Positions 31,013 to 39,831 of a stretch of 64,000 bases of DNA are shown piece by piece (the first letter of the stretch is position 1; every line of letters begins with the position of its first letter). Both the position numbers and the translations under genes were made by a program. The notes under the pieces were generated by a model. That model made no database searches. It was not told the DNA's origin and saw only the letters and a list, made by a program, of their open reading frames with translations. The DNA is from an uncultured Clostridia bacterium. Lineage in GTDB: Bacteria > Bacillota > Clostridia > Oscillospirales > Acutalibacteraceae. The DNA lies in assembly GCA_947165155.1 (NCBI GenBank), contig CAMUZI010000001.1, positions 51,428-115,427 on the forward strand, given 5' to 3'.

Positions 31013-31291
31013 CTTTATTGCAGTCGGAATGATTGTTGCAAGTTCTTGGGCCACAATTCTTTTATTTGCCCATTCAAGATTCGTAGTTTTCTTGAATCCT
31101 GTGTTTCCCTCAACCCAGTAAACGAGTGGAAGAGTGTCTGCAATCCTAATTTCACGTTGAGAAGATGTCATATTTGGAAGTCTTGTAAAATGTTTCAAAA
31201 CCACGCTTTCATGAACGATGTCATCGATAACTTCTTGCTGAATTTCGGGGGTGATTAATGCTTTAATATCTGAATCTGTAATCATTGCCAT
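31013..31291 (-). pseudogene. Phage major capsid protein, N-terminal fragment truncated by MITE copy 6
   Basis: MAMITDSDIKALITPEIQQEVIDDIVHESVVLKHFTRLPNM...WVEGNTGFKKTTNLEWANKRIVAQELATIIP. Confidence 0.7.
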
Positions 31292-31298
31292 ATTATCT

Positions 31299-31783
31299 CT
31301 CCTTTAATTTATTTCTAACTGCATTACTAAATGCGTGCGAAAAATCTTGAGATTTATTCACTCCTTCGAAATTTGGTGAGGTATTAAGCTTTATTTGTGT
31401 TGACTCATAATTTTTCAAATACTTCGGGTACTCTGCCTTAAACTTAGAAAGAAGAGAAGGAAAATCTTGTGTGTCATTTACTTGTTTATTCAAAAAATCG
31501 ACGACAAAATCGATAAATTCATCATCAATTCCAGATTTCAGAACTTCTAGTCTATTTTTATTATTTTTATTAAGGTTTCCTTCTTTTACTTTTGCTTCTA
31601 AATCTGAAATTTGCTTTTTAAAACTTTCTACAGAATCAAAACACTCTTAATTTCATCGATAGATTTGACTCCAAGTTCGCTGAAAATAGCCTTTTCAGCC
31701 TTATTTTTAATTCGTTCCTCACGTTTTTTTCGATAGTCAAAAGATTGTTTCATATCTTCAACTTCGGTAATTTCTTCGCTCAT
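31299..31783 (-). pseudogene. Frameshifted phage scaffold-like protein
   Basis: MSEEITEVEDMKQSFDYRKKREERIKNKAEKAIFSELGVKS... then frame change into ...QISDLEAKVKEGNLNKNNKNRLEVL... Confidence 0.55.
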
Positions 31784-31941
31784 AGAATCTCATTTTTTTA
31801 ACGAGGTAGTTCCTCAAGTTGACTGTTTTTTAAAAGGACAGTTCCGTTGAGATGCATTTAAAGTGTGTATCTGCACTAAACTGTTTTAACGAGATTATCC
31901 AGTTCCTCAAATATGAAAAATCTTCTCAAAAATGAGAAGAC

Positions 31942-32319
31942 TTAGACTTTTGTTCTATTTTGGTGAGTTCTTAAATTTTGTTGTTTGCTGAATTCTTTGT
32001 ATGCTTTATTCCACTTAGAAGACAGATATTTATATTTTCGATATTTTCTTTCAAGTTTTGATTTTTCATAGTTTTTGGCATTTTCAAGTGCAGTTTTGGT
32101 AGTTTGAGATAATAGCTTATATTTTCTAATATTTCTTTCAAAATGTCGTTGCTTTTGATGATTTTCATACATTTCCTTATTTTCTTCTAAATCATATTGT
32201 TTCAAGTTGTTAGTCATGGTCTCTGGATTGAAAGGGATGAAGGTATGCCTACAGTTCCATCCACAAAGACCTCCACCAGTTCCATATCCTGTGCTTTTTA
32301 CAAAATCTTTGTATTTCAT
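31942..32319 (-). pseudogene. C-terminal fragment of phage minor capsid protein
   Basis: GGGLCGWNCRHTFIPFNPETM motif, coiled-coil tail; adjacent to scaffold/capsid remnants. Confidence 0.6.
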
Positions 32320-32330
32320 ATAATCCTCGT

Positions 32331-32359
32331 TGAAAAGTGTCTGATTTTTAATTAAAATG
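32331..32359 (+). promoter_or_regulatory. Candidate toxin promoter, module 1
   Basis: TTGAAA-17 bp-TAAAAT. Confidence 0.55.
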
Positions 32360-32436
32360 TCGAATGCATGATTCGTGTCGTGGGTTCATCAACTTTCAAT
32401 TACCCTCCGTTTGAGAAGAAAGTCTGGTGAGTAAAT

Positions 32437-32544
32437 ATGTTCGAGTTAATCAAAAACACCTTGGATATCATTTTAAAAATTATCCAGATATTGAAATTAA
32501 TAAGACGCCCACGAAATCAGCGTGGTCGTCGTAAAAACAAATAA
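32437..32544 (+). CDS. Candidate type I toxin peptide (35 aa): MFELIKNTLDIILKIIQILKLIRRPRNQRGRRKNK
   Basis: Hydrophobic helix plus basic tail; homologous to ORF 33959-34087; internal hairpin; antisense promoter downstream. Confidence 0.55.
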   Translation: MFELIKNTLDIILKIIQILKLIRRPRNQRGRRKNK

Positions 32545-32584
32545 TTTTTAAACTATGATGAACTCGCGGACGAGTCATGCTTCT

Positions 32585-32613
32585 ATTGTATGAAATATAT
32601 GATAGAAAATCAA
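32585..32613 (-). promoter_or_regulatory. Candidate antisense-RNA promoter, module 1
   Basis: Minus strand TTGATT-17 bp-TACAAT, convergent to the toxin ORF. Confidence 0.55.
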
Positions 32614-32820
32614 CTACTTTTTGTATAATTAAGAGTTAAGACACAACTTGCACCTTCAGTTTTATAGTCAATAATTACTTGAATATTTTTATCAATTGTT
32701 TATTTTTGTAATTTTAGTTTATACTTTGTTATTTTTTTTATTATCATATCTTGACATTTAAGCTTTGATATGATATTATTTAAATACACTAGTGGATAAT
32801 AAATTTAGGAGATGATATTT

Positions 32821-33744
32821 ATGTCTAAATTGAGTAAGGTTTCTAAGTTGGTGACTTTAATATGCGCATTGTCGACTTCGGTTTCAGGAGATGCTTTGTT
32901 AGCTAAAGGGAGAAATGATAAGCAGGGAGTAGGCAGTGAAAATCCAATTGCTGTAAAGGGTGATGAGTTTAATGATGGGACATTTGATAAAAAACAATCA
33001 AAGAGCATAGATGAAAAATCTGAAAAGAAATCATCAAAAAAGCGTAAACGAAAGAATAAAAAAAGTGATAAACAAAATCAGGAGAAGAAAAAAGAGAAGG
33101 ACGAAGAAAAAGACAAATTGGAAGATGATAAAGATGCTCAAAAATCCGATGTAGAGCCATCAGAAAATATTGAACAACCTGTTGAAATAGTTTTCGTTAT
33201 TGATAAAAGCGGATCGATGCGTGAATTGACTAAAGACGTTATTGGATACTTTAATGAAATGTTAGAAAGTCAAAAGAATCTTAATGACGCATCTGGTGCT
33301 TATGTTACCACCGTTTTATTTTCAGATGATAATAAAATAATTCATAATCATCAGGAGATAAGCAAGATTAACTGCATGTCTGAGGAAGATTATGTACCTT
33401 CTGGCGGTACTGCTCTTTACGATGCTTTGGGTAGCGCTATTAATGAGATGTCTATAATGAACGAGAAAAATAATAAAAAGGTTGTATTTTTTGTAATAAC
33501 TGATGGTGAAGAAAATAGTAGCAGTAAATTTGGAAGTGAAGATATACAAAAAATGATTGAAACCAAAAAGGAACTAGGATGGGAGTTTATATTTTTTGGC
33601 GCAAATATAGATTCATTCAAGGAAGCAGGAAAAATTAGTATTGATAAACAGAATACGATTAATGTTGAAGCATCGAAAAAAGGCATGGAAAAAGCAATGG
33701 TATGTATTAAACGCAAAATGAGTTGCTGCCGTAGGCTTCGTTGA
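32821..33744 (+). CDS. Exported von Willebrand factor A domain protein
   Basis: Signal peptide; Lys/Glu-rich linker; EIVFVIDKSGSM (MIDAS), GGTALYDAL, FFVITDGEE. Confidence 0.85.
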   Translation: MSKLSKVSKLVTLICALSTSVSGDALLAKGRNDKQGVGSENPIAVKGDEFNDGTFDKKQSKSIDEKSEKKSSKKRKRKNKKSDKQNQEKKKEKDEEKDKLEDDKDAQKSDVEPSENIEQPVEIVFVIDKSGSMRELTKDVIGYFNEMLESQKNLNDASGAYVTTVLFSDDNKIIHNHQEISKINCMSEEDYVPSGGTALYDALGSAINEMSIMNEKNNKKVVFFVITDGEENSSSKFGSEDIQKMIETKKELGWEFIFFGANIDSFKEAGKISIDKQNTINVEASKKGMEKAMVCIKRKMSCCRRLR

Positions 33745-33807
33745 ACTAAGAATTTGTAATCGAGCGCTGTAATATGTGATGGGTTAAATGCTGGAATGTA
33801 AGAAAAT

Positions 33808-33833
33808 AATGTCTACAAGTTTTTGTAGACATT
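33808..33833. terminator. Hairpin after the VWA gene
   Basis: AATGTCTACAA-loop-TTGTAGACATT. Confidence 0.5.
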
Positions 33834-33958
33834 GGTTAAATTTAGAAATTAATTGAAATATGAACAAGTTTATGGCATGATAATTATCAGCGTAACGTGG
33901 AAGTACGGGTTCATTTCTTCTTATCTGTCAGTCTTTGGCAGAGAAAGGAGGGATGAAT

Positions 33959-34087
33959 ATGAGCTTAAAAACTTTGATTAAAATATTGACTGTCATTTTA
34001 CTGATACTTCAAATTTTAAATCAAATAAAAAGCTACCGTGCTAGTATCACGGTAGTAGTTTTTAGTGTAATAAACATTAAACAATGA
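33959..34087 (+). CDS. Candidate type I toxin peptide (42 aa): MSLKTLIKILTVILLILQILNQIKSYRASITVVVFSVINIKQ
   Basis: AAAGGAGGG RBS; hydrophobic helix; homologous to module 1 peptide. Confidence 0.6.
   Translation: MSLKTLIKILTVILLILQILNQIKSYRASITVVVFSVINIKQ
34033..34063. terminator. Bidirectional terminator, module 2
   Basis: AAAAAG-CTACCGTG-CTAGTAT-CACGGTAG-TAGTTTTT. Confidence 0.7.
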
Positions 34088-34110
34088 ACCCGTCACCAGG
34101 TTACACTACT

Positions 34111-34138
34111 ATTGTACCACAAAATGCTTAAATGTCAA
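34111..34138 (-). promoter_or_regulatory. Candidate antisense-RNA promoter, module 2
   Basis: Minus strand TTGACA-16 bp-TACAAT. Confidence 0.7.
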
Positions 34139-35110
34139 GCTGGAATTGGTTGAATTTTGGAAGCACGTGTTGCCCAAAAACCGGTTGTTTTATATGTTTC
34201 CACAGGTTCTGCTGGGATGTAAATTGTTAAATTTTCGATAGGGCCATTAAAAGCATAATTGCCAAGTGTAGGTGGTACGGTACTTAATAGCGTTAGACTT
34301 TCCAAGGTGCCCATGTAATTTTGAAAGGCAACATTCCCAATCTGAGTTATGGTGCTTGGAGTCAGATTTATAAGCGCCGTACAATCTGAAAAACAAGCAT
34401 TTGGAATAATCATAATATTGTTTGATATTGTTACATTTGATGATGATGTACAACTAGAAAAAAATGATGTTCCAGTAGACATAATACTATTTGGTATTTC
34501 AACACTTATTAGTGAAATCAGCCAGAAAACACAGCATTTCCCTAGTTGTAACACTATTAGGAATTTTTATATTTCGAAGTAAACGACAGTCATTAAAAAC
34601 TAAGTTTTCTATAGTCGTGATGCTATCTGGTATTTCAACGTTTATTAGCAAAGAGTAGCTCAGAAAGGCACTAGTGCTGATTTTAGTAATTCCGTCAAGC
34701 ATTTGAGATGTTACTTCAGTTAAGGTGTTGTCTACCATAGTTTTAAAGGTGCTATAATCCTTTTGAATTTTGTTTTGTAATATAACTTGTGACATAGAAA
34801 ATCTCCTAAATAACTGAGCTCCACGTAGGTATAGCTTGAATTCTTGAAGCATATGTTGACTATCCTGAAGCTGATCTATATGTGTCTACCAATTCTGTAG
34901 GGACATAGGTGTTTACTGATAATGCATTAGTAAACACGCTACTCCCAATAGTGAGTGGTAAGATTGCTTAAACAGTTAAACTAACCAGAGATCTACAGTT
35001 TCAAAAAGCCTCATCACCAATAGAAGTAACACAATTGGGCAATGTTGTAGTAATTATTAGACATCCATAAAAAGCTCTAATCCCTATAGAAGTGATGCTA
35101 CTTGGAAGAA
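34135..35110 (-). pseudogene. BspA-like leucine-rich-repeat (LRR_5 type) protein, frameshifted and interrupted by MITE copy 7
   Basis: INVEIPDSITTIENLVFNDCRLLRNIKIPNSVT...; CFSDCTALINLTPSTITQIGNVAFQN...LSTVPPTLGNYAF...IYIPAEPVETYK. Confidence 0.7.
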
Positions 35111-35111
35111 T

Positions 35112-35253
35112 GGCATTGCTAAAATTGAATAGATTATACTGAAAACAACTTAAAAGTATGGATCAAGAAACTATTTAAAACAAAAATTAACAATTTTAGC
35201 TCTTAATTTTTTATGGTAATAAATTGTAATTTCTACTCACTTTTAGCAATGTC
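35112..35253. mobile_element. MITE copy 7 (~142 bp, divergent interior)
   Basis: GGCATTGCTAAAATTGAATAG ... CTACTCACTTTTAGCAATGTC. Confidence 0.7.
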
Positions 35254-35518
35254 GTGTTTTTATGATTTTGAAAAATATTTTTTTACAAAAGCAAAACACC
35301 TCCTGAAGAGGAAGACATCTCGCAATCTCAGTTGAAAACACTAGAAATCATGCAAAATTTGTATACATACAATTCTCGCATTTTAGTATCATAGCACACC
35401 CAATCATTTCAAAATGTTCCAAAACGTCTCAAAATTCATCAAAATTGCAAAAGCACATAATTTATGAATAAACTCCTAAAATATATTTCAAATATATTGT
35501 TTACCTTAATCTCTTAAT

Positions 35519-35743
35519 CTGAGAAATCTGTAAATTCCATAATTTCACTAATATCTTTATTCCTCATTAATATTTTCCTAGCAATCTCAATTTTCTGCTC
35601 GTTCCTACCTTGTTTCATACCATTTTCTTCAGCTTCTAAGATGCGAGTCGCTTCATCTCTAGGAACTTTCTCTCGAGTTTCAATAATGATTCTCTTTGTT
35701 TATCGGCCGATAATTTCCTGAGTTCATCTACTGCTAACTTGAA
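35519..35743 (-). pseudogene. C-terminal remnant of an Rpn/PD-(D/E)XK nuclease-type transposase protein
   Basis: Frame-broken LRKLSADKQRE..., GMKQGRNEQKIEIARKILMRNKDISEIMEFTDFS. Confidence 0.5.
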
Positions 35744-35745
35744 AA

Positions 35746-35960
35746 GGCAGTGCTAAAAATGAATATAAGTAACAAACTGACGATACGAAAACAGGAAAAC
35801 TAAACTTTGGAGCCAACAATAGCTTTACTAGCAAAATAATGTATTTCTGCTTCCCACTGTGAGATCTACTTTTTTCTATTTTCCATACTTGGGACATTTT
35901 ATTTCGCCTTTCACATCCTCTCTTTACCATTTATGTTATGTCCTAATTTTTGCAATAACT
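35746..35960 (-). mobile_element. Deleted IS1-like remnant (~215 bp)
   Basis: TIR GGCAGTGCTAAAAATGAATAT; far end TTTTTGCAATAACT; minus-strand zinc-finger start MKCPKYGK. Confidence 0.55.
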
Positions 35961-36029
35961 ATAGTCAATAACTAAATTTAACAAATAGTAATGGAATTAA
36001 AATAAAAAACGCAAAATTTATATCAAATC

Positions 36030-37106
36030 TTACTTAATTTCATGTTTTTCTTGCTTATTATCATTTTGGCTCTTATTATTTGATAATTTCCTCTTCATCA
36101 TTATCACACCACATATTGTCATAGTTAAAACCAACAAACAAGATGACGGAATCAAACGAAATTTTCTACCATCGTTGATTTTGTTATTATCTAAATCTAC
36201 TTTTGAACTATTTGAACTATTGTCAATCTTTCCTATTATATTTTCTTCTCCTATTTTTTCATCATTAGAGCTTTTAATTAAATTTTCATTATTTCTTTTT
36301 TCGGCAATAATACCAACTTGACTTTGTTTAATACTATCCGATTTTTGACTTTTAGTCTTCTTCTTACTTTTAACGTTCTTTTTTTCCTTTTTCGAATGCT
36401 GTACTTTTGCCTTCGATATAACGATTTCTTTATCAGCAATTTTTATTTTAGTATCTTTAGTTTTATTTAAATTTTTTGTGATTTTCTCATTTGTTATATT
36501 TGCTCCATCAGTTTTAAATAAATCAATTTGAACTTCGCTGGCGTCGACCGGAACAGTTACTTTATAATTTCCATTATCACCAATAGGTAAATTAGAACCA
36601 TTTAAATTAACGCTAACTATCTTCTCTTTTGGATTAACTGATACATTTTTTTCAATTTTTTCATTTAAGCGCTCCCCATTGGAAAACATATAATCAATGT
36701 CAAAATCAATCTTCGAGTCTCCTGATGGACACTTCTTTTTGACATTCAGGTCTAAACTAACAATTTCTGCACTTTCATCGGTGACCTTTAAAACTACGTC
36801 TTTCTTAAGTGATAATTTTATTTTTTTCATACTGTCGTCGATTTTTTGTATTTCTATATCAAATAAGTCACTAGTAAATTGAGTTTTATACAAATAGAAA
36901 AATTTATTATCTATAGTTATTTCACAATTCACAGATGACAACTCAGAATCCAGCTTACCGAACAATGAAATATGTAATTTTTCACCTGAGCGAACAGAAT
37001 TAGAGGAAATTACAGAAAATTTTTGCATTTTTTCATTTGCAACTGCGTAATTTAAACAAGTTGCAGCTAAAATTGGTAAAATACTAATTTTTTTGAAATT
37101 GAACAT
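36030..37106 (-). CDS. Exported protein with C-terminal TM anchor, unknown function
   Basis: Signal peptide MFNFKKISILPILAATCLNYAVA; Lys-rich linker; TM LIPSSCLLVLTMTICGVIMM. Confidence 0.75.
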   Translation of the reverse strand: MFNFKKISILPILAATCLNYAVANEKMQKFSVISSNSVRSGEKLHISLFGKLDSELSSVNCEITIDNKFFYLYKTQFTSDLFDIEIQKIDDSMKKIKLSLKKDVVLKVTDESAEIVSLDLNVKKKCPSGDSKIDFDIDYMFSNGERLNEKIEKNVSVNPKEKIVSVNLNGSNLPIGDNGNYKVTVPVDASEVQIDLFKTDGANITNEKITKNLNKTKDTKIKIADKEIVISKAKVQHSKKEKKNVKSKKKTKSQKSDSIKQSQVGIIAEKRNNENLIKSSNDEKIGEENIIGKIDNSSNSSKVDLDNNKINDGRKFRLIPSSCLLVLTMTICGVIMMKRKLSNNKSQNDNKQEKHEIK

Positions 37107-37183
37107 TACTAATCACCCCTAACGATGAATTTATCTAAAAATTGTAGTAAAATGCGAAGATCAAATGTTTAGAAAGGGAAAAA

Positions 37184-37987
37184 ATGCAGAATTTAAGCGA
37201 AGTAGTAAAAGAATTTGTCTCTCATAATGGGCAGCGTATGCTCACATCCGCAATAGTCATTTTGGTTGGTATGATATTGGTAAAAAAGCTTAACAAGATA
37301 TTTACTATATTTTGCCATCACATAAATGTAACATCCAGTGAGTTCAACTTTTTCAACTGGGGAATAAAAACTTTAATATACTTCACAATGTTTTCGTTAG
37401 TTTCGTCGCAATTTGAATTCAAAATATGGAGTACAATAGCATCACTGAGCGCATCCATCGTAGCATTGAGTGTTGTATTTAAAGAGAATGTTTCGAACTT
37501 TATGGCGGGCGTTTCTATATTAATGAATAAGCTCATACATATAGACGACATAATTCAAATAGGTGCAAACAGAGGAAGGGTCATTAAAATTGGTTCGCTT
37601 TGTACGTACCTGATAACTGAAGAAAACAAGACAGTAATAATTCCAAATTCAAAAATAGTTTCTGATGTTTTGGTGCGTGAAAGTCAATGGGATCTAATAA
37701 ATGTAAATTTTCAAATAGATATTCGTAAAAATGTCAACGAAGAAGAGATAGACAAAAAAATATACCAAAAAATAAAATCAGAAATCAACAAAATCATAAA
37801 AATCATACTTTTCAAGAACAAATATGTATCTAATGATCCACCACCAACAATAAGGTTTGAAAGCTCACCGGCACCGTTGTGCAAAATATCACTTTACATG
37901 CAGAAAAACAAAGTTGAAAATTTAAAGGACAATATTCTGGCGGAACTGAAGAGAGAATTTGAAAAGCATAATGTAGAAATTACATAA
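37184..37987 (+). CDS. MscS-type mechanosensitive channel
   Basis: LSASIVALSVVFKENVSNFMAGVSILMNKLIHIDDIIQIG...VIIPNSKI. Confidence 0.88.
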   Translation: MQNLSEVVKEFVSHNGQRMLTSAIVILVGMILVKKLNKIFTIFCHHINVTSSEFNFFNWGIKTLIYFTMFSLVSSQFEFKIWSTIASLSASIVALSVVFKENVSNFMAGVSILMNKLIHIDDIIQIGANRGRVIKIGSLCTYLITEENKTVIIPNSKIVSDVLVRESQWDLINVNFQIDIRKNVNEEEIDKKIYQKIKSEINKIIKIILFKNKYVSNDPPPTIRFESSPAPLCKISLYMQKNKVENLKDNILAELKREFEKHNVEIT

Positions 37988-38052
37988 AGCAATTCCACAT
38001 TATTACTATTTTATATCGTATTTCGATAAATTTCAACTATGTTTTGGAGATA

Positions 38053-38188
38053 AGCATTGTCAAACATGCGTGTGGATTATAAATTCAGCGCTCGAAAAGC
38101 AAATGGATAATCTAACAAATAAGAATTTTTATGCCTCTTAGAACATATATTTTCGTATTCTGTGTGATCTATAGTTTTCCACAACGCC
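38053..38188. mobile_element. Possible highly degraded MITE copy
   Basis: AGCATTGTCAAAC...GCGCTCGAAAAGCAAA...ACAACGCC resembles copy 6. Confidence 0.35.
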
Positions 38189-38296
38189 TTAGAAATAAAC
38201 CTAATTTTGCTTTTCCTTCTTTATATGAAATATCGAACGTAGTATGGAAGAGATGATCTTTGGATTATCAAGAACAATGAATTTCAATATTTACTC

Positions 38297-38449
38297 CTAT
38301 CTGCAACATTTTATAAATACATAAGATAATAAAACTACTATCATCGAGATAAGTATTGCCACGAATCTATCTGGAAGTATCATTGATATTACTAAACCTA
38401 ATCCGAATGATAATGATAAAGCGCCTATATTACATTTTGGACATTTCAT
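38297..38449 (-). CDS. 50-aa CxxC membrane miniprotein: MKCPKCNIGALSLSFGLGLVISMILPDRFVAILISMIVVLLSYVFIKCCR
   Basis: RBS GGAGCG before ATG; two hydrophobic segments; not in the supplied ORF track. Confidence 0.55.
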   Translation of the reverse strand: MKCPKCNIGALSLSFGLGLVISMILPDRFVAILISMIVVLLSYVFIKCCR

Positions 38450-38803
38450 AAAATCGCTCCTGTTCGACGTCGTTTCTTTTTCTAATATATAATATACAGG
38501 GTAATACTTTTAAGTTCATAGGATAATGCATGCCCAAGACTAACCGAAAGGAGTGTATCAATTAAAAAATGTCACATATATTTTATGATTCAAAAAGCGA
38601 ACAGTCCAACTTATGTCATTTCGGTTTTTTATTCTGTTAGAACAACTTTAGAAACATCAATTTAAAGAGCACATTTATAAATCTCATTTTTTTGGCTCAC
38701 ATATTAATCACTCTTTATGTTAAACAACAACTCAGAGTGATAATTTTAAAATTTATTGTTATATAATTTGTTACAAAATATGCGGAAAATATATTGCGAT
38801 ATT

Positions 38804-39268
38804 TTATCTTATTTTACCATCATAACGATTTGATAACAGCAATTTACTGTTTTCACTATCCTTCATAAATCTATCTATCATATTATTTAATCTTCTTTCT
38901 TGGCTTATCGCAACTGCAAGACCACCTGAGGTACCGCCAAGTCTCTTATCTGACAATTGTTCAATACCAAGTTGCTTATTTGCCTTTTTTATCGAAAGCC
39001 GAATTTTGTCTCCTTCACGTTCCATAATATAAACTTTGACTTTTTGACCAATATCTAAGTAATCTCTTACTTCTTTTACATAGTCTTCTGAAATTTGAGA
39101 AATATGAACAAGCCCCCTTTTGCCATCAGGAAGATCAACAAAGGCCCCAAATTTTGCGGCTCCTGAAACCACGCCATCCACTATGTTGCCAACCTTACAA
39201 ATATCACCCGAAGGTTCTTCGGTTTTATTATCTTTTAACTCCAAATCATCATTTATCATATTTTTTAT
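38804..39268 (-). CDS. S1 RNA-binding domain protein
   Basis: VGNIVDGVVSGAAKFGAFVDLPDGKRGLVHISQISEDYVKEVRDYLDIGQKVKV. Confidence 0.85.
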   Translation of the reverse strand: MKNMINDDLELKDNKTEEPSGDICKVGNIVDGVVSGAAKFGAFVDLPDGKRGLVHISQISEDYVKEVRDYLDIGQKVKVYIMEREGDKIRLSIKKANKQLGIEQLSDKRLGGTSGGLAVAISQERRLNNMIDRFMKDSENSKLLLSNRYDGKIR

Positions 39269-39575
39269 CATCTCCACTATGCTTTTTTTGTGCAATAACA
39301 CAATCGAATAGGTAAAAAAATTTACCTAGACGACTCCTTACATTCGCAAATTTTTCTAGAAATCTCTAAATTTCTTCCCTCCAAATATCTAATTTTTAAC
39401 CTTTGTTTCACGAGAATATGCACTGAAGAAATAAAAATGAACAAAGCGAACAACTTCACGAGGAACTCATATCTGCGTCTTGAACCATATAAAATCTCCA
39501 AAATAAAATCACCAACTCTTTCTTTGCAAAATGAAAGGACACCACATTTATACCAAATAATGCATCACAAACAGC

Positions 39576-39606
39576 AAAAAAGTGAAAAAAAATCACTTTT
39601 TTTTGT
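39576..39606. terminator. Strong A/T-flanked hairpin terminator
   Basis: AAAAAAGTGA-AAAAAA-TCACTTTTTTTT. Confidence 0.6.
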
Positions 39607-39831
39607 GCACACTAGACAATTTAAGTATTCCCAAAAAATAACCAAGATAAATTTTTTGTGTCAAATCCCTACATATACTCACAAATTGCACTCATATGAA
39701 TAAAACGAAACAAACCCATTGGCAACTGAGTGCTAGAATGACCTCTAAAACTTATTGAACGCTACGTTTAATTTACCATCAAAACTAATGTTATTCAACC
39801 ATATCATAAAAAATACTTACAAAAAACAATT

